Part shown: piece after piece, positions 20,700 through 32,045 of the stretch | Position numbering within the stretch: the stretch's first letter is position 1 | Layout: each line of letters opens with the position of its first letter | NCBI GenBank assembly: GCA_003008705.1 | Contig: PDUO01000054.1 | Span: 4,160 to 68,159 of the forward strand | DNA from: Pezicula radicicola | Lineage: Eukaryota; Ascomycota; Leotiomycetes; Helotiales; Dermateaceae | Reading direction: 5' to 3' | DNA: 64,000 nucleotides | Notes under the pieces: generated by a model | What the model was told of the DNA's origin: nothing | The model's database searches: none | Seen by the model: the letters and a program-made list of their open reading frames with translations, nothing else | Position numbers and translations under genes: made by a program

Positions 20700-23186
20700 A
20701 TGGGTTCATCTTCAGCTGTGGTTTCTGATGGCGTTGTGTTTTGGACTACGTCCCTGGTTCTTGTACCACTAGCGATGGCTTGCATTGTCTATATTGTCTT
20801 GAAGAACCGCCATGGAATCTTCTTGCTGCTCAGGGCCCTACTTCGATTTCTTCTAATACTTCTCTTTCCACTATGGATGGTCTGTCTAGTTTATCTGCTC
20901 AAATCGAGTCCTATCATGCCGCCATTAGTAGCGCCCAGCGCTTTGTCCTTTATCCTCTACAAACTCAAACGTCCTGGGAAATCCGCTCTCAAAATTGGTG
21001 CCGGAATCATGATCTGGACGGGAGCTGGTATAACTTTGGCAATAGTATTGATAGACAGCAATAGCCACCTGGTTTCTATTGGCTGGTTCCATGCTCTTGC
21101 ATGGATATCGTGTTTTAGTTTGGCAGCCTATCCTGTTCCGCTGTCATCAAGTTCGTCTCAACCAAGTACTGCGATGTTGGACTTCATTTCTCTGTTTATC
21201 ATCTGGGCCGACTTCAGTTCCAGGATACCTCTCACCTTCAGCCTTGTCATTGGACACAGCATCCTCAGGCTAATTCTGCGCTCACGATCTCCAAGCTTGT
21301 CACCAGACTTTAAATACGTGGCCGAAGACAACCCCCCTGCGATTTCAACTGTGGCACCATCTTCATCCGATTATGTTTATAAACCTCTGGATCCTCAGCG
21401 CAAGGAATTCAGGCTCCTAACTCTATTGCCAGGAAGGAGTACTCGTTTTCCTGATCCAATCGAATGCCAAATCAGACACTTTCCACTTGGAACAAGCCCG
21501 CGTTATGTTGCCCTTTCGTATGAATGGGGTGGTCAGGACCAGACCAAGGAGATTACATTGGATGGGAGGGCTTTCGTAATAACAGCGAGTCTTGATCTCG
21601 CTCTACGGCGTCTTCGATTCCATGGAGTCAAAACCCTCTGGGCCGATGCCATCTGTATCAACCAAAATGACATAGCAGAACGTAGCGTGCAAGTCGAAAG
21701 AATGTTTACGATCTATCAATGTGCGGAAGAGGTGGCGGTTTGGCTTGGTATAGATGCCCATGGCTCAAGGCGCGTGATGGAAGGCCTCATGCATGGAAAC
21801 CTGAAGGAGTTTGACGATGGGAAATTCCAATTATTGAAATCTGCAGAGATCAATGAGATCGATCACTTCATGTCACGGCCATATTGGGAGCGGGTTTGGA
21901 TTATCCAAGAAATCGCCGCTGGAAAGAACGTGAAGCTATACTGTGGGCAGGATGTAATACAATGGGAGAATCTCGAGCGGTTGAGCACGGAATGGCCGAG
22001 GCATCGGCCGAACATGAAGCCATTTCAGCTGGTTAAAACTCTCTGCGAAATCAGGGCCAGTCGACGTCGGTTGCAGAGAAAGGCTATGAACCTTGTTCAG
22101 ATCCTGGCCTTGACGTCCCATTCAAAGTCGACCGATCCGTTGGATAAGGTGTATGGTTTATTGGGCCTTGCTTCCGACTGGGATCGCTTCATCATCATAC
22201 CTGATTACAAGTTAAAACCCACTGAACTGTGTTTGTCGATGACAAAAGCTGCAATCATGGCGTCGCACTCTCTGGATGCTATTCTACTTGGATCTAAGGG
22301 CAAATTTCAACAGCTGTTACCTTCCTGGTGTCCAAACTTTGTTAATTTTCAGCCTTCTGCTTCTGACAGAGCACTGATATCGTATCTGTCTGGTGAAGAG
22401 AAGTACCGCTTTGGCAAGCTACGACGTCGCTGGGACACCACGGCCAACAGCCGCACGTCAGATTCTACTCATGAGATCACAAATAAGACTTTGATCCTTT
22501 CTGGTTTACGCATCGGGACTATCCGCGCATTGGGATGCACACTGAATGAAGACTCAAGCTCTTTGCAGCAAGATACTCGCACCGTCAACACAGACTCCAT
22601 AGACAACAGCGCCGTTTTCGATGCTCTCAGCAGGATTCTGCTGATCTACGACGAGGAGTTCAAGTTCTACGGTGAATTCCCAACATATCTGGGCTGGCTG
22701 ATGTCTTGGAAGTACGGCGCTATATCGAAGCTGAACGGAGATAAATATTCAGAGTCGGTCATACGCTGGCTCGAGCATAACAGCAACCTCTACATCCACG
22801 GCAAGACATTCCGCGATCGGGCTTCTTCACTTCGCTCAAATTTCAGGGAGATAGCTAATCTCGGCAGAGGATTGTTCAACTCCAAGGCGAAGGTTCTGAC
22901 GACCTTCACTACGGAGCACATGTCTCGATCGATTGTTGAGATTCTCGAAGAAGGCTTCCGCTTGATGACTAGTGATCATGGACGGGTGGGTTGGGCGCAC
23001 GGAGACAGCAAGTTGGGAGACCACATCTATCTTTTTAGTGGGTGCACTTTGCCGGTTATATTAAGGCCACGGAGGGGAGTTAAGGACTATACGCTTGTTG
23101 GGTATGCTTATATTGATGGGGTTATGGATAATCAGGTGTGGGGGAATCGGGGGGCGAGATCGCTCCATGAGGTTGCGATCTATTAA
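20700..23186 (+). CDS. Membrane-anchored heterokaryon-incompatibility (HET) protein
   Basis: I use the ATG at 20700 (CAGAATGGG, start MGSSSAVVSDG), giving 828 aa; an upstream ATG at 20598 would add 34 residues. The N-terminal 190 residues hold about five hydrophobic helices (for example VVFWTTSLVLVPLAMACIVY and LLILLFPLWMVCLVYLL). The HET domain (PF06985) spans about residues 268-410: RYVALSYEWG, LWADAICINQND, RVWIIQEIAAG. The C-terminus carries GDHIYLFSGCTLPVILRPRR and LVGYAYIDGVMD, the usual HET-protein ending. HET domains trigger cell death after fusion of unlike hyphae; the recognition partner here is unknown. The gene appears intact and intronless. The divergent membrane-protein gene at 19097-20104 is the obvious candidate partner. 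Confidence 0.9.
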   Translation: MGSSSAVVSDGVVFWTTSLVLVPLAMACIVYIVLKNRHGIFLLLRALLRFLLILLFPLWMVCLVYLLKSSPIMPPLVAPSALSFILYKLKRPGKSALKIGAGIMIWTGAGITLAIVLIDSNSHLVSIGWFHALAWISCFSLAAYPVPLSSSSSQPSTAMLDFISLFIIWADFSSRIPLTFSLVIGHSILRLILRSRSPSLSPDFKYVAEDNPPAISTVAPSSSDYVYKPLDPQRKEFRLLTLLPGRSTRFPDPIECQIRHFPLGTSPRYVALSYEWGGQDQTKEITLDGRAFVITASLDLALRRLRFHGVKTLWADAICINQNDIAERSVQVERMFTIYQCAEEVAVWLGIDAHGSRRVMEGLMHGNLKEFDDGKFQLLKSAEINEIDHFMSRPYWERVWIIQEIAAGKNVKLYCGQDVIQWENLERLSTEWPRHRPNMKPFQLVKTLCEIRASRRRLQRKAMNLVQILALTSHSKSTDPLDKVYGLLGLASDWDRFIIIPDYKLKPTELCLSMTKAAIMASHSLDAILLGSKGKFQQLLPSWCPNFVNFQPSASDRALISYLSGEEKYRFGKLRRRWDTTANSRTSDSTHEITNKTLILSGLRIGTIRALGCTLNEDSSSLQQDTRTVNTDSIDNSAVFDALSRILLIYDEEFKFYGEFPTYLGWLMSWKYGAISKLNGDKYSESVIRWLEHNSNLYIHGKTFRDRASSLRSNFREIANLGRGLFNSKAKVLTTFTTEHMSRSIVEILEEGFRLMTSDHGRVGWAHGDSKLGDHIYLFSGCTLPVILRPRRGVKDYTLVGYAYIDGVMDNQVWGNRGARSLHEVAIY

Positions 23187-25547
23187 TATGTGTGAGGCGC
23201 TCACTGTGAATGTTATGGTACGGCGTTTTCTGTATTATAATTATACAGTTACTATTAATATACTGTAGCTACTTTTGGTGTAGTCAGCACAGCTGATTTC
23301 ATTAAGTACCTAATGATTTGTTGCAGAAGTACATTTAGCCCCTAACGTAATCTCGAGTAGGTAGAATCCTATACTACCTAGTATTTAGAGCTAAATATAA
23401 CTAGCCTTACGGTTAGTGATCGGCCTAATCGATATACGTATAGAAGGTAATTGTCGTCTTCGGTGTGGTATAGATCACAGGTTTCGTCCGCAATTCCCAC
23501 TCCTTGTCCAGCGTCCCAAGCTACAGCACTATCGGCGCCCCCTCCCTAAGCATATGAAACCCCCAAACTATCATGGAGATCGGCCTCGCTCCTCTTGCTC
23601 TACATGCCCTGCTGGATGCGGACTATGGTTTCTATTACGGTAGTAGGTAGCGGCAAAGGTCTAGCAGCTTCCACAGCCTCCCCGGTACTAATTGACTGTT
23701 AGTGGAGTTCTACATGCGGTTCACTGTTTACTAACCTAAACGGTTGTTCTATAATTGAGTCCATACACATTTCGCCAATTCACTACAGCAGGTATACCAG
23801 GTGTTTTAAGATGTTCATTTCGACGAGTTAGTGGAGGAACGATCAAGAACGTGCTGTTTTCAATAGTAGAGTTGCCGAATGTCACATTCGTTCCGATATA
23901 GAGAGGTGGTGGGCAGAGAAATCAGAAGTAATGATTGCAGACCAGTCAAGGGGGACTGAAGTGAAAGTTGCAGTGGGTACTGGGGGTCCCTAGAGTATGA
24001 GTTACATCGGCTCCCACGGTTTGGGTTGGATTTAGTGGTTGTCCAGAGGTTGGAATGGGAAGAAGTATTCCATTCCGGTTTCTAGAGCAGTTTGATTTGC
24101 TCTAGGCTAGATGTCTTTTATTAGCATATTCGGCTGAGTTTTAAAAATTCAAACGGGCAGAATATCTATTCGCACAGCTGATACTTACAACAATGAATGC
24201 TATACTAAGTCCAATGAAGAGGAGAGCCGGTATGGTACCTATCTTGAAGAGGAGGATAATCCCTAAGTCGATTACAACGCTAATACACAAAAAGTTACAA
24301 TAATATAATTTGAATTCAAGAATAAAGTGATACAATTTTTAGAACTTAGTGATAATAATATCCATCTGCTCACTAAGGATCCTCCAGCTTTAATGAATGG
24401 CGGAAGTGGACATGCATGATTTCAACCTTTGTTCAAAAAATCCCTCAAGCTGAGAAAAAAGTTCTCCTCCAGCCTCTTTCACATCCTATTCAGAAGATGC
24501 TGCCAGGGATGAGACTGCATAGACTTAGCTAATAACGATACTTGAGGACCTACACGTGACATTGAAAGTGATAGTGATTCCGAAGTTGCACCGCCTCTAA
24601 ATGTCTCTAGAGCCTAGCGTGTGTAGCTTGTCCCGACACGGGAAAATACGAGGTCATTTTGTATGTAATTTAGTCCGGGGTGGTTTAAGGTTAACTGCCA
24701 GCCCCGAACAAGGCTGAGTTCTTGAAATGAAGCGAGGGATTTTCTCGCACTCGACGAGGCACCCAATAATATGACTTAGCTTGAGGGTTGTGTTGACTGA
24801 TAAAGTTCAGAACCTCAGCGGCTAAAAATAGATACACCTAGTCTCAGAAGAAGCCACACGAAGCTTTCCTCAGCCCTATCGTGACTTACGTCATCCTCAC
24901 TAGAAATGTTACGACTGGTTTTCTATACGAGAAAAAAAATGTACAGAAATTCGCAATAACTTCTTGTGACGCTAAATCGTCCACCGCAGCTACCACTGTA
25001 GATATAAAAGAAAATACGTCAAGAGCTAAGAATAGGAATTAGAATAGGGCTTTCTGTTTTAACACGACGGGGTCTGCGCTCTATCACCCCCAAGATGCAG
25101 AGACTTATCTATAACCACTAGCGGCTTAGTTACCGTCATTGCCATCCTTATTTAAATATACCTAACCGCCCTAATCCCTAATCCCGAGGAACTACTAACG
25201 CTATAAATGGCACAAACTAGATTTTTATATAGTAATAAGTATGTATGTAACCAAAGAGATCCACTTCACAGATTTTTTCTTATTATTCTATCTTAATAGT
25301 ATAAAAAAGTTTTCGTAAAAGTCACATACTTAGCTACTAGAAGGCCAGCTCTTAATAATAGTTATTAAAGCTGTTATAAATACTTAGTACTCTTAGGCGA
25401 AGTTATAAATATATTATAGATTTATTAGATATTAGAACTAGAAATCAGAAAATTAATATTTTTCACTGAAGTATTAGCTAGTATATATATCTATATAACT
25501 ATAAACTTCTCCTTTTGTGTTTCTAATAGAAAGTCTATTTACTACTC
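23187..25547. other. Gene-free spacer
   Basis: About 2.4 kb without a supported gene. It contains the second copy of the dispersed repeat (23334-23387). 25170-25500 is AT-rich, just downstream of the mucin-like gene. Small frames at 23416-23643 and 24141-24335 have no recognisable features; the latter is merely hydrophobic. Confidence 0.5.
23334..23387 (+). repeat. Copy B of the 53-bp dispersed direct repeat
   Basis: It aligns with 13557-13609 over about 53 bp; the core GTAGAATCCTATA is identical and most differences are C/T or G/A. Confidence 0.6.
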
Positions 25548-25797
25548 CTATGATGGATTTGCAGCTTGACTTACAGCTGTGTACTTCCGTCGTCTACGTA
25601 AAAAGAATATTATTAACCCAGCGATAGCAAGGGCACCAATTATAACACCAAAAGCTATGCCAATTTTTGCACCTGTAGAAAGTCCTTTTTTTGAGTTTGA
25701 TTGCGGGGAAGTGGTGGGTGTCGATGTTGTGGAGGATCGCGAGGTGGATGATGAAGAAGTTGAAGATATCGTACTCGAACTGCTTGAACTGCTCGAG

Positions 25798-25838
<41 letters not shown>

Positions 25839-28754
25839 AGTACTGCTTGTCGATGTTATAAGACTCGAAGTCCCAGTCGAGCTCCCTGTTGTCTTCAGTG
25901 GTACAGTCGTAGACCCACTCACAATCACCTTCGTGGTACCATCGATGACTGTCGTTAATCCTGATATGGAAAATCTCGAATTCACGGGGATCGTCGTTAG
26001 CCCATCGATAACCAATTGCGTGGTGCCATCAATGACAGTTAGTGAGCCTGGGAGAGCAGTTATTTGTGCTCCTGGGTCAGCAACAGTTGTTGGACCTGGA
26101 ATAACTAGGAAAGGAGTCCCGTCGATGGTCGTTGTAATCCCCCCAGGAATACCTGAAGCTAGAGAAAGCGGAATGCTTGTTGCGGAAGGGAAGATCAAGA
26201 CTGGAGTACCGTTTATGATTGAGGTTATCGCACCAGGGATGCTTGCTGGTGAAGTAGGCATGAGGACTGAAGTTGAAGACGGGATTACAAGGAAAGGAGT
26301 TCCATTGATAATGGTTGTGGATGCACCAGTGAGTCCAGAGACCCCAGAGGCGAGAGATAAGGGGATCGACGTTGCGGATGGAAATATCAGGAGTGGAGTC
26401 CCATTGATAGTTGCTGTGATAGCCCCTGGGATATTTGGCGGCGAATTGGGTAAGGGGGAAGTAAGTGGTACTGGAATATTTGTGGCGCCAGGCACAACAA
26501 GAAACGGTACTCCGTTGATGGTTGTTGTAGCTCCAACAAGCCCGGATGGAGCGTCGGAGAGAGGAATGTTGGTTGGCCCGGGGATAGCCAACATAGGTGT
26601 GCCATTGATAATAGTTGTGCTGCCAACAGCGGCTCCTGGGATATTAGTAGACCCAGGTGCTTGAAGTAGCTGAGCTTGAAAACTTGTTGGGCCAGAGATA
26701 ACCAAGAATGGTGTATTGTCGATAACCGTTGTCGGCCCAGTGAGTCCTGACGGAGCATTTACTACCGGAATGTTGGTAGCAGAAGGGACCACAATAAATG
26801 GAGTTCCTTCAATAATCTCTGCGCTAGCCCCTGGAATGATATCTGGTGCTGCTGATCCCGCTGGAGCCGCGAAGGTCATAGCTGAAGGTACAATAATAAA
26901 AGGTGTTCCACCAATCTCTGTTGTCTGCCCAGGGAGACCCGATGGAGCGGCGGCTACAGCGATAGTCGTTGGGTTTGGAATTACGATATTAACCCCTGGG
27001 GAAGATGCACCAATATTGACATTGACAGCCGGTTCGTTTGTCGGGCAAGTGCCGATGGCTTCACAGATAGCATTGGCAATAGCAATAGCATTATTCAAAT
27101 CAGGCGAGCTTTCGGGAGGGCTTTGGCCTTGAGTTTGAACAGGATTGGGCGGCGCAGTTGGCACTTCTGGTTTCGGAGCTGGTTGCGGAGCGCTGGAGAT
27201 GACTATCTGCGTCAAGTCGGTACCTTCAGGAGTTTTGTATGATGGTCCAACGGGCTGCACCACTGCTGGGAGTGTCAGGACGCCGACAGTAGTAACGACA
27301 GTTGGCGCGGCTTGGACCACCGAAGCGGAAGTTACAGCGACAGGGGTGGAATCCACTTTGGTGGCTGTTACAGGTGCAATAATTTGGCCTCCGGATAAGG
27401 AAGAAGGAATAGTAACGGTGCCAGTTATTGTTGACCTTTCAGGAGTCTGAGTTTGGGGAGGGGGAGGGGGAGGGGTGCTAAGAATGGTCGAGTCATTGAT
27501 TGCCGTAGAGAAGGCTGGCGGGGAAGCGTCCGTAGTGTCGCCAGTGCCTGGCGAACCCTCAATAGTCGAGGTGAAGACTGATGTTATAAAACTGGTAGTA
27601 TCTTCGGAAACGGTTGTACCTTCGATGGTGGTAGTTTCTGTTGACAATACAAAACTAGTCGAGATGCTGAAACTTGTGGACGCTGGAGGGGTCGTCGTAA
27701 ACGTTGTCGTAAACGTCGAAAGAGAGAAAGACCCAGTAAGTTGTGGGCAATTGGAGCGAACAATGGATGGGCCACCAGGTAAGCATGAAGCTAGACCGGG
27801 GTACTGTGAAGAATAGTAGCCATCATTGATGAGGAAGTCCAGGACGGTTTGTGGAACGTATCCATAGTCTTCAGTCCCTGGTTGTTGAGTACAAGCTCCT
27901 GTACTAACTGTTGCTCCGGTTTTTCCACGCTCTGGTTGATAAATGAATGGGGTTGTTAAAGAAATAACAACGGGGGTAGGCGCTTCTTGCTTGGCACCGC
28001 TGAAGTAGGCCTGGGCATTCTCATTCATGTTTGGAAACCACCCAAGGGCTGTCGCGCAAGCCAAATTCCCATCACTATCCGTTACTGCGGCAGCTGTAAT
28101 AACCTTTACAGTAGAGTAGACATAAAAGGCAGCTGGAGATTGTCTACACCATCAAATATTTGTTAGAAAGTTGAATGTTTGATTATATCCAGATAGGCAC
28201 TTACACAGTAACCCCGCCGGTTATTAACGCAGTGCCAGTATTTGAGTGAGTAACTTCTGTTGGGTTGGGGGAACTATTGGGAAACAGAGATATAGGATTG
28301 AATCCTAGCTGAATGGTGAAAGGGAATGATGCATTGGTCGTCTGAACATTGATTTCGTAGGATGTCGTTGTAGTCCCTGGCCATGATGTGACGTGAGCCG
28401 TAATCTGCGACAAGTCGACCACCTTGTACACCGAGCTAGTTTCCACTGTCTCCCACCACTCCTCACTGACGACATCTTGAACAACAAAACAACAAACGGG
28501 CGGGGTCGGCGGTTCACTTAATATCTCCGCCAATAATGTGAGGGATGGACCCGAGGGTCGGCTGGTCAATGTGCTCGACGTACTCAATTTGGTCGTCGTA
28601 TTGGTATATCTAAATCCTATTTTGAATATTAGGCCTCAGTATTCCTACATGGTGGTTTTGGGGTTTGACCTGTTGTATTTCTACCTCGGACAATTAGGTT
28701 TGCGTTGGCATTCAAAGCGAGGGTGGCGATAAATAGGGGGAAATAGCATAACAT
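25548..28754 (-). CDS. Mucin-like repeat surface protein, single-pass, about 1025 aa
   Basis: Three exons fit splice consensus and phase: 28754-28685, 28616-28205 (donor GTAAGT) and 28143-25548. Exon 1 encodes a signal peptide (MLCYFPLFIATLALNANA). The ectodomain has an N-terminal globular part with several Cys, then Ser/Thr/Pro-rich sequence, then about 11 degenerate repeats of 30-36 residues built on ING(T)PFLVIPGPTNIPLS. A poly-Ser tract, a transmembrane helix (IGIAFGVIIGALAIAGLIIFF) and a short basic tail (RRRRKYTAVS) follow. This is the layout of heavily O-glycosylated wall or stress-sensor proteins, but there is no WSC domain. The strand-opposite 361-codon open frame is a shadow of the repeats. 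It is divergent from a pepsin-like membrane protein. The ligand is unknown. Confidence 0.8.
25770..25850 (-). repeat. Poly-serine microsatellite
   Basis: A run of AGC/AGT codons (CTGCTG on the plus strand) encodes more than 20 consecutive Ser residues just outside the membrane helix. Such tracts vary in length by slippage and would change stalk length. Confidence 0.8.
25890..26990 (-). repeat. About 11 in-frame coding repeats of 90-108 bp
   Basis: Each unit carries the core I-N/D-G-T-P-F-L-V-I-P followed by a Thr-Ile/Ser-X-Pro segment. Examples read INGTPMLAIPGPTNIPLS and INGTPLLIFPSATSIPLS. The last two units are divergent (IDGTTQLVIDGLTTIP, IDGTTKVIVSGSTTVP). Confidence 0.8.
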
Positions 28755-29479
28755 CGTGAGGAGTTCATATAAATCATAGCACCCAACGAGGTGACATTCA
28801 CAAAAGGAGATAAAATAAATAAATAAACAAAAATAAAAAAAGAGAGAGAGGAAAAGGTATTCGAGGAGCGAGGTCCCAACCACCAGATATCAAAACTTGC
28901 ACTTGCACATGCACATGACCGAGTAACCTAGCCCTATTACTTGCGCAAAAGTTCAGCACCACAGGCGCACTGCCCAGCTTCAGCAGAGTGTTGTGCCGTA
29001 CTCTCATAGGCTCGGTGTAACATTGGATGGGCATCTGCCGCCAATTATCTACCCTGTGGAGACTCAGCCTCAGCCACAAGTTCGATTTTACGCCCCCAAC
29101 AGCCACAACAGCGAAAACACGTACGGCACTTGCCATGCTAAGCCGTACTACGAATAGCCCTATTGGCTTCTGTCCTCGCCAATGGTAAAAGAGTTCCAAG
29201 GTTAGTTGAAGAATGGCTTTAGGGTTAGCTTGTCTTGGGACATATAGCATGGTAAGATCTTAGTTGAAGGGCTGAATTAAAGCCTCACTGCTTACTCCAA
29301 TAAGTTCAAGTTTCACGCAAAAGCAACCACCAAAAAGATCACCAGCCGTGTTTCGTTATTTCCAATAGTTTGAGCTTGGGAGACAACCATATTCATTATC
29401 TTATCTCGGACTTTCCAAACTTCTTTGATCGCATACAGGACAATACATCTCCATTACATGTCGTCCCGATTTATTCAAA
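28755..29479. promoter_or_regulatory. Divergent promoter of two surface-protein genes
   Basis: A 725-bp spacer lies between the mucin-like gene and the pepsin-like gene. An A-rich stretch at 28810-28850 lies about 60-100 bp upstream of the mucin ATG. Open frames on the minus strand here lack features. Confidence 0.45.
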
Positions 29480-31250
29480 ATGATCTTCGTACGGTGGGGG
29501 ACATGTCCATGCCAGAATTTGAAGGTGCTGATCGCCGCCCTCTTTTTATTGCCATATCACAACATCCAGTCCGTCCGGGGCTGGGTAGAGTCGAGAACTA
29601 CTGATATTGCGCCCATAGTTGTACCTATATCTCAAACTTGGTGGTTTCCTCCTGCTTCAAAGTCGTCGATGCGTAACTGACCGACCGAGTTAGGGATGGC
29701 AATGATGGTCCATGGTCCACATTCGCTTTGCAAATCGGAACCCCACCCCAGACAGTCAAAGTCCTTGCCTCGACCGCATCTTACGAAACATGGGCTATCG
29801 CACCCGAGGGCTGTCTATCAGGAGAGCCTACCGATTGTCCATCACTTCGAGGCGAGCTCTATAATTACAATTCTTCCTCGACCTGGGTTTCAAACCTTTC
29901 AAATACGTCGTCCAACATATATCCACTCGACCTCGAATCGTTTCTGGGTTATAGTGGGAAGGGACGATATGGCTTTGATGAAATCACACTGGGATACATA
30001 GGCAGCGGTGGGCCGACGCTCAAGAATCAAACAATAGCGGGAATTGCGACAAAAAGCTTTTTCATGGGATTGCTTGGACTGACTCCTCGAGCAAGCAACT
30101 TTACGACTTTGAATAACCCCATCCCCAGTTTTATGCAGAACCTGCAGAACCTGTCCATGATCCCTAGTCTGAGCTGGGCTTACACAGCAGGAAATCAATA
30201 CCGTACGTTCATCGTTCCACCCAGATTGTCATTTTGAAATCTAAGTCCACATAATTAATTACTAAGGGTGTAGGCTTCAACAAAGTGTTCGGGAGTCTCG
30301 TTTTAGGAGGCTACGATTCTTCGCGCTTCATTCAAAATAATCTCTCCTTTCCTTTTAATGTGGACACTGGACTAGCAACCGGACTGGATGCTATTACGAC
30401 CGGAGCAGGTGTATCTCTCCTTCCTTCACCTATTGAGTCAATCTCTCTCGACTCAACTATCCCATATATATACCTTCCTGTCGAAGCATGTGCTCTATTT
30501 GAGACGGCGTTTGGTTTGACTTGGAATGACACAGCCCAGCTCTACTTGCTCAATGATACCCAACATTCAGCACTGAAATCCCAGAATCCCAGCGTCATAT
30601 TCACACTAGGAACTTCACCTACGTTAATTAACATCACCCTGCCCTATTCGGCTTTCGACCTAACTGCCTCCTGGCCTCTGGTTTCAGACGCAACACCATA
30701 CTTTCCTTTGAAGCGAGCTCTGAACGAAACGCAGTATGTACTCGGGCGGACATTCTTCCAAGAATCATACGTCATTGCAGACTATGAAATAGGGAGCTTC
30801 TCGGTCTCCCAATGCAAATGGGACACAGCACTGTCGGAAAATATCGTCACCATTCTCCCACCATGGGCGACCAACTCAACTTCCACCTCCAACTCGCATA
30901 CCTCTCAAAATCTCTCAATGGGCGCAATAGCAGGCATGGTAGTAGGCAGCGTAGCTATAGTATTCGTCGCGATCCTTCTCACCTATCTCTGCTACCTCAA
31001 ACCCCGCCGCGAACGGAAACGGAGACCTGAAGCAGAACTAGCTGCTAATCCCACCACCCCCCAAGCCGAGGAGTTCACGAAACCCGAACTCGACAACACC
31101 GCCATCTATGCTCATCCGATCCACGAAGCTGAAGGCCAAACGATTACCCCTGCCGTGGAAATTGGCGATACGAGCAGGCAGCCGATATATGAGTTACCCG
31201 CACGAGAAGAAGCTGCTGCTGAAATGAACGGCTTTGATTCTAGGAGGTGA
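29480..31250 (+). CDS. Catalytically dead pepsin-like (A1) membrane protein, about 555 aa
   Basis: Start ATG 29480 (CAAAATGATC) gives a hydrophobic leader (LKVLIAALFLLPYHNIQS). Exons 29480-29661, 29694-30202 and 30274-31250 are phase-consistent; the second intron is standard (GTACGT...TAG), but the first would be only 32 nt. The A1 fold is visible in DGNDGPWSTFALQIGTPPQ, then VFGSLVLGGYD, and IADYEIGSFSVSQCKW near the end. The first catalytic motif, normally DTGS, is STAS (VLASTASYETW), and the second is DSTIPYIYLP, so it cannot be a normal aspartic protease. Many N-glycosylation sites, a helix (GAIAGMVVGSVAIVFVAIL) and a basic cytosolic tail make it a type I surface protein. Such non-peptidase homologues are common in fungi; their role is unknown. 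Confidence 0.75.
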
Positions 31251-31355
31251 TGGATCGAAAAGGGTGAGAAGTGGAAATATACTGTTTATAGCGCGGTAGG
31301 ACTCTTACGTCGATTACTTCATACATAGAAGTCTGCTCATATCGGCTGGAGTTCA

Positions 31356-32045
31356 GTGGTTCGTCTAAGCAAGAGCGGGCTGGGGTCTCAGGCAGGAATC
31401 CGCACTTCTCTGCTTCATCACGATCTTTTCTCGCATCTTTCCCCTCGGCTCATACCTCGTCTCCTTGCGACTATTATACCCATACCCATACCCATACCCA
31501 CACCAAGAACCTGTAAATTATGTTGCAAAAAGAAGGTGCGATGTGATTGCGCAAAGCCGACATGCACGCAGTGTGAGATGCACAGGAGTCAATGCATCTA
31601 TCTCCCGCGAAAAGCTATCACGGCACGCAGGAGAGCGGTAGAGCAAGAACAGAGAATATCTCCAGGCCCGGGATTTTTGATGCCACTTGTTCACCTGCAT
31701 CTTTGCATTTTACTCGCTAGATGGACCTTATAGTTTCACCCCCACATACTGATTCACTGAACGATAACGGCTCTGGATTTCGCACCAGGCCTATTTCAGA
31801 CTATATGGCGAAGGGCATCGACATTGCTAGTGAGGCAGCTTCTTCCGAAATAGCCCTTATTCTGACTCTCCCAAGTAATCAGCCTCCATGCTATTGGTGA
31901 GCAAATTTTTGTTGAAGATACGAAATATAAAAATCAGAAGTCATCGACTGATGTCTCTAGGCTATACAACCCATACCTTGTCTCTGCCTTCTACATCCTT
32001 TTCCAAGCGGTTCTGGAATATCAACATCTTCCATAATGTGAATAG
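31356..32045 (+). pseudogene. Zn2Cys6 transcription factor fragment
   Basis: CKLCCKKKVRCDCAKPTC followed by TQCEMHRSQC gives the exact Cx2Cx6Cx6Cx2Cx6C spacing of the binuclear zinc cluster. The frame then stops. Further short stretches downstream (SEAASSEIALILTLPSNQPP near 31830-31900 and LYNPYLVSAFYILFQAV near 31963) look like later parts of the same kind of protein in shifted frames. No fungal-specific regulatory domain is preserved, so I call it a relic. A CCCATA microsatellite at 31478-31500 encodes an Ile-Pro run before the cluster. Confidence 0.55.

Noticed and set aside
25579..26664. 361-codon plus-strand open frame opposite the mucin-like gene
   Set aside because: It is the antisense shadow of the repeat region; signal peptide, phases and membrane helix all support the minus strand.
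31478..31500. CCCATA repeats resembling telomeric DNA
   Set aside because: The unit is CCCATA, not CCCTAA, and only about four copies occur; it is a coding microsatellite before the zinc cluster.
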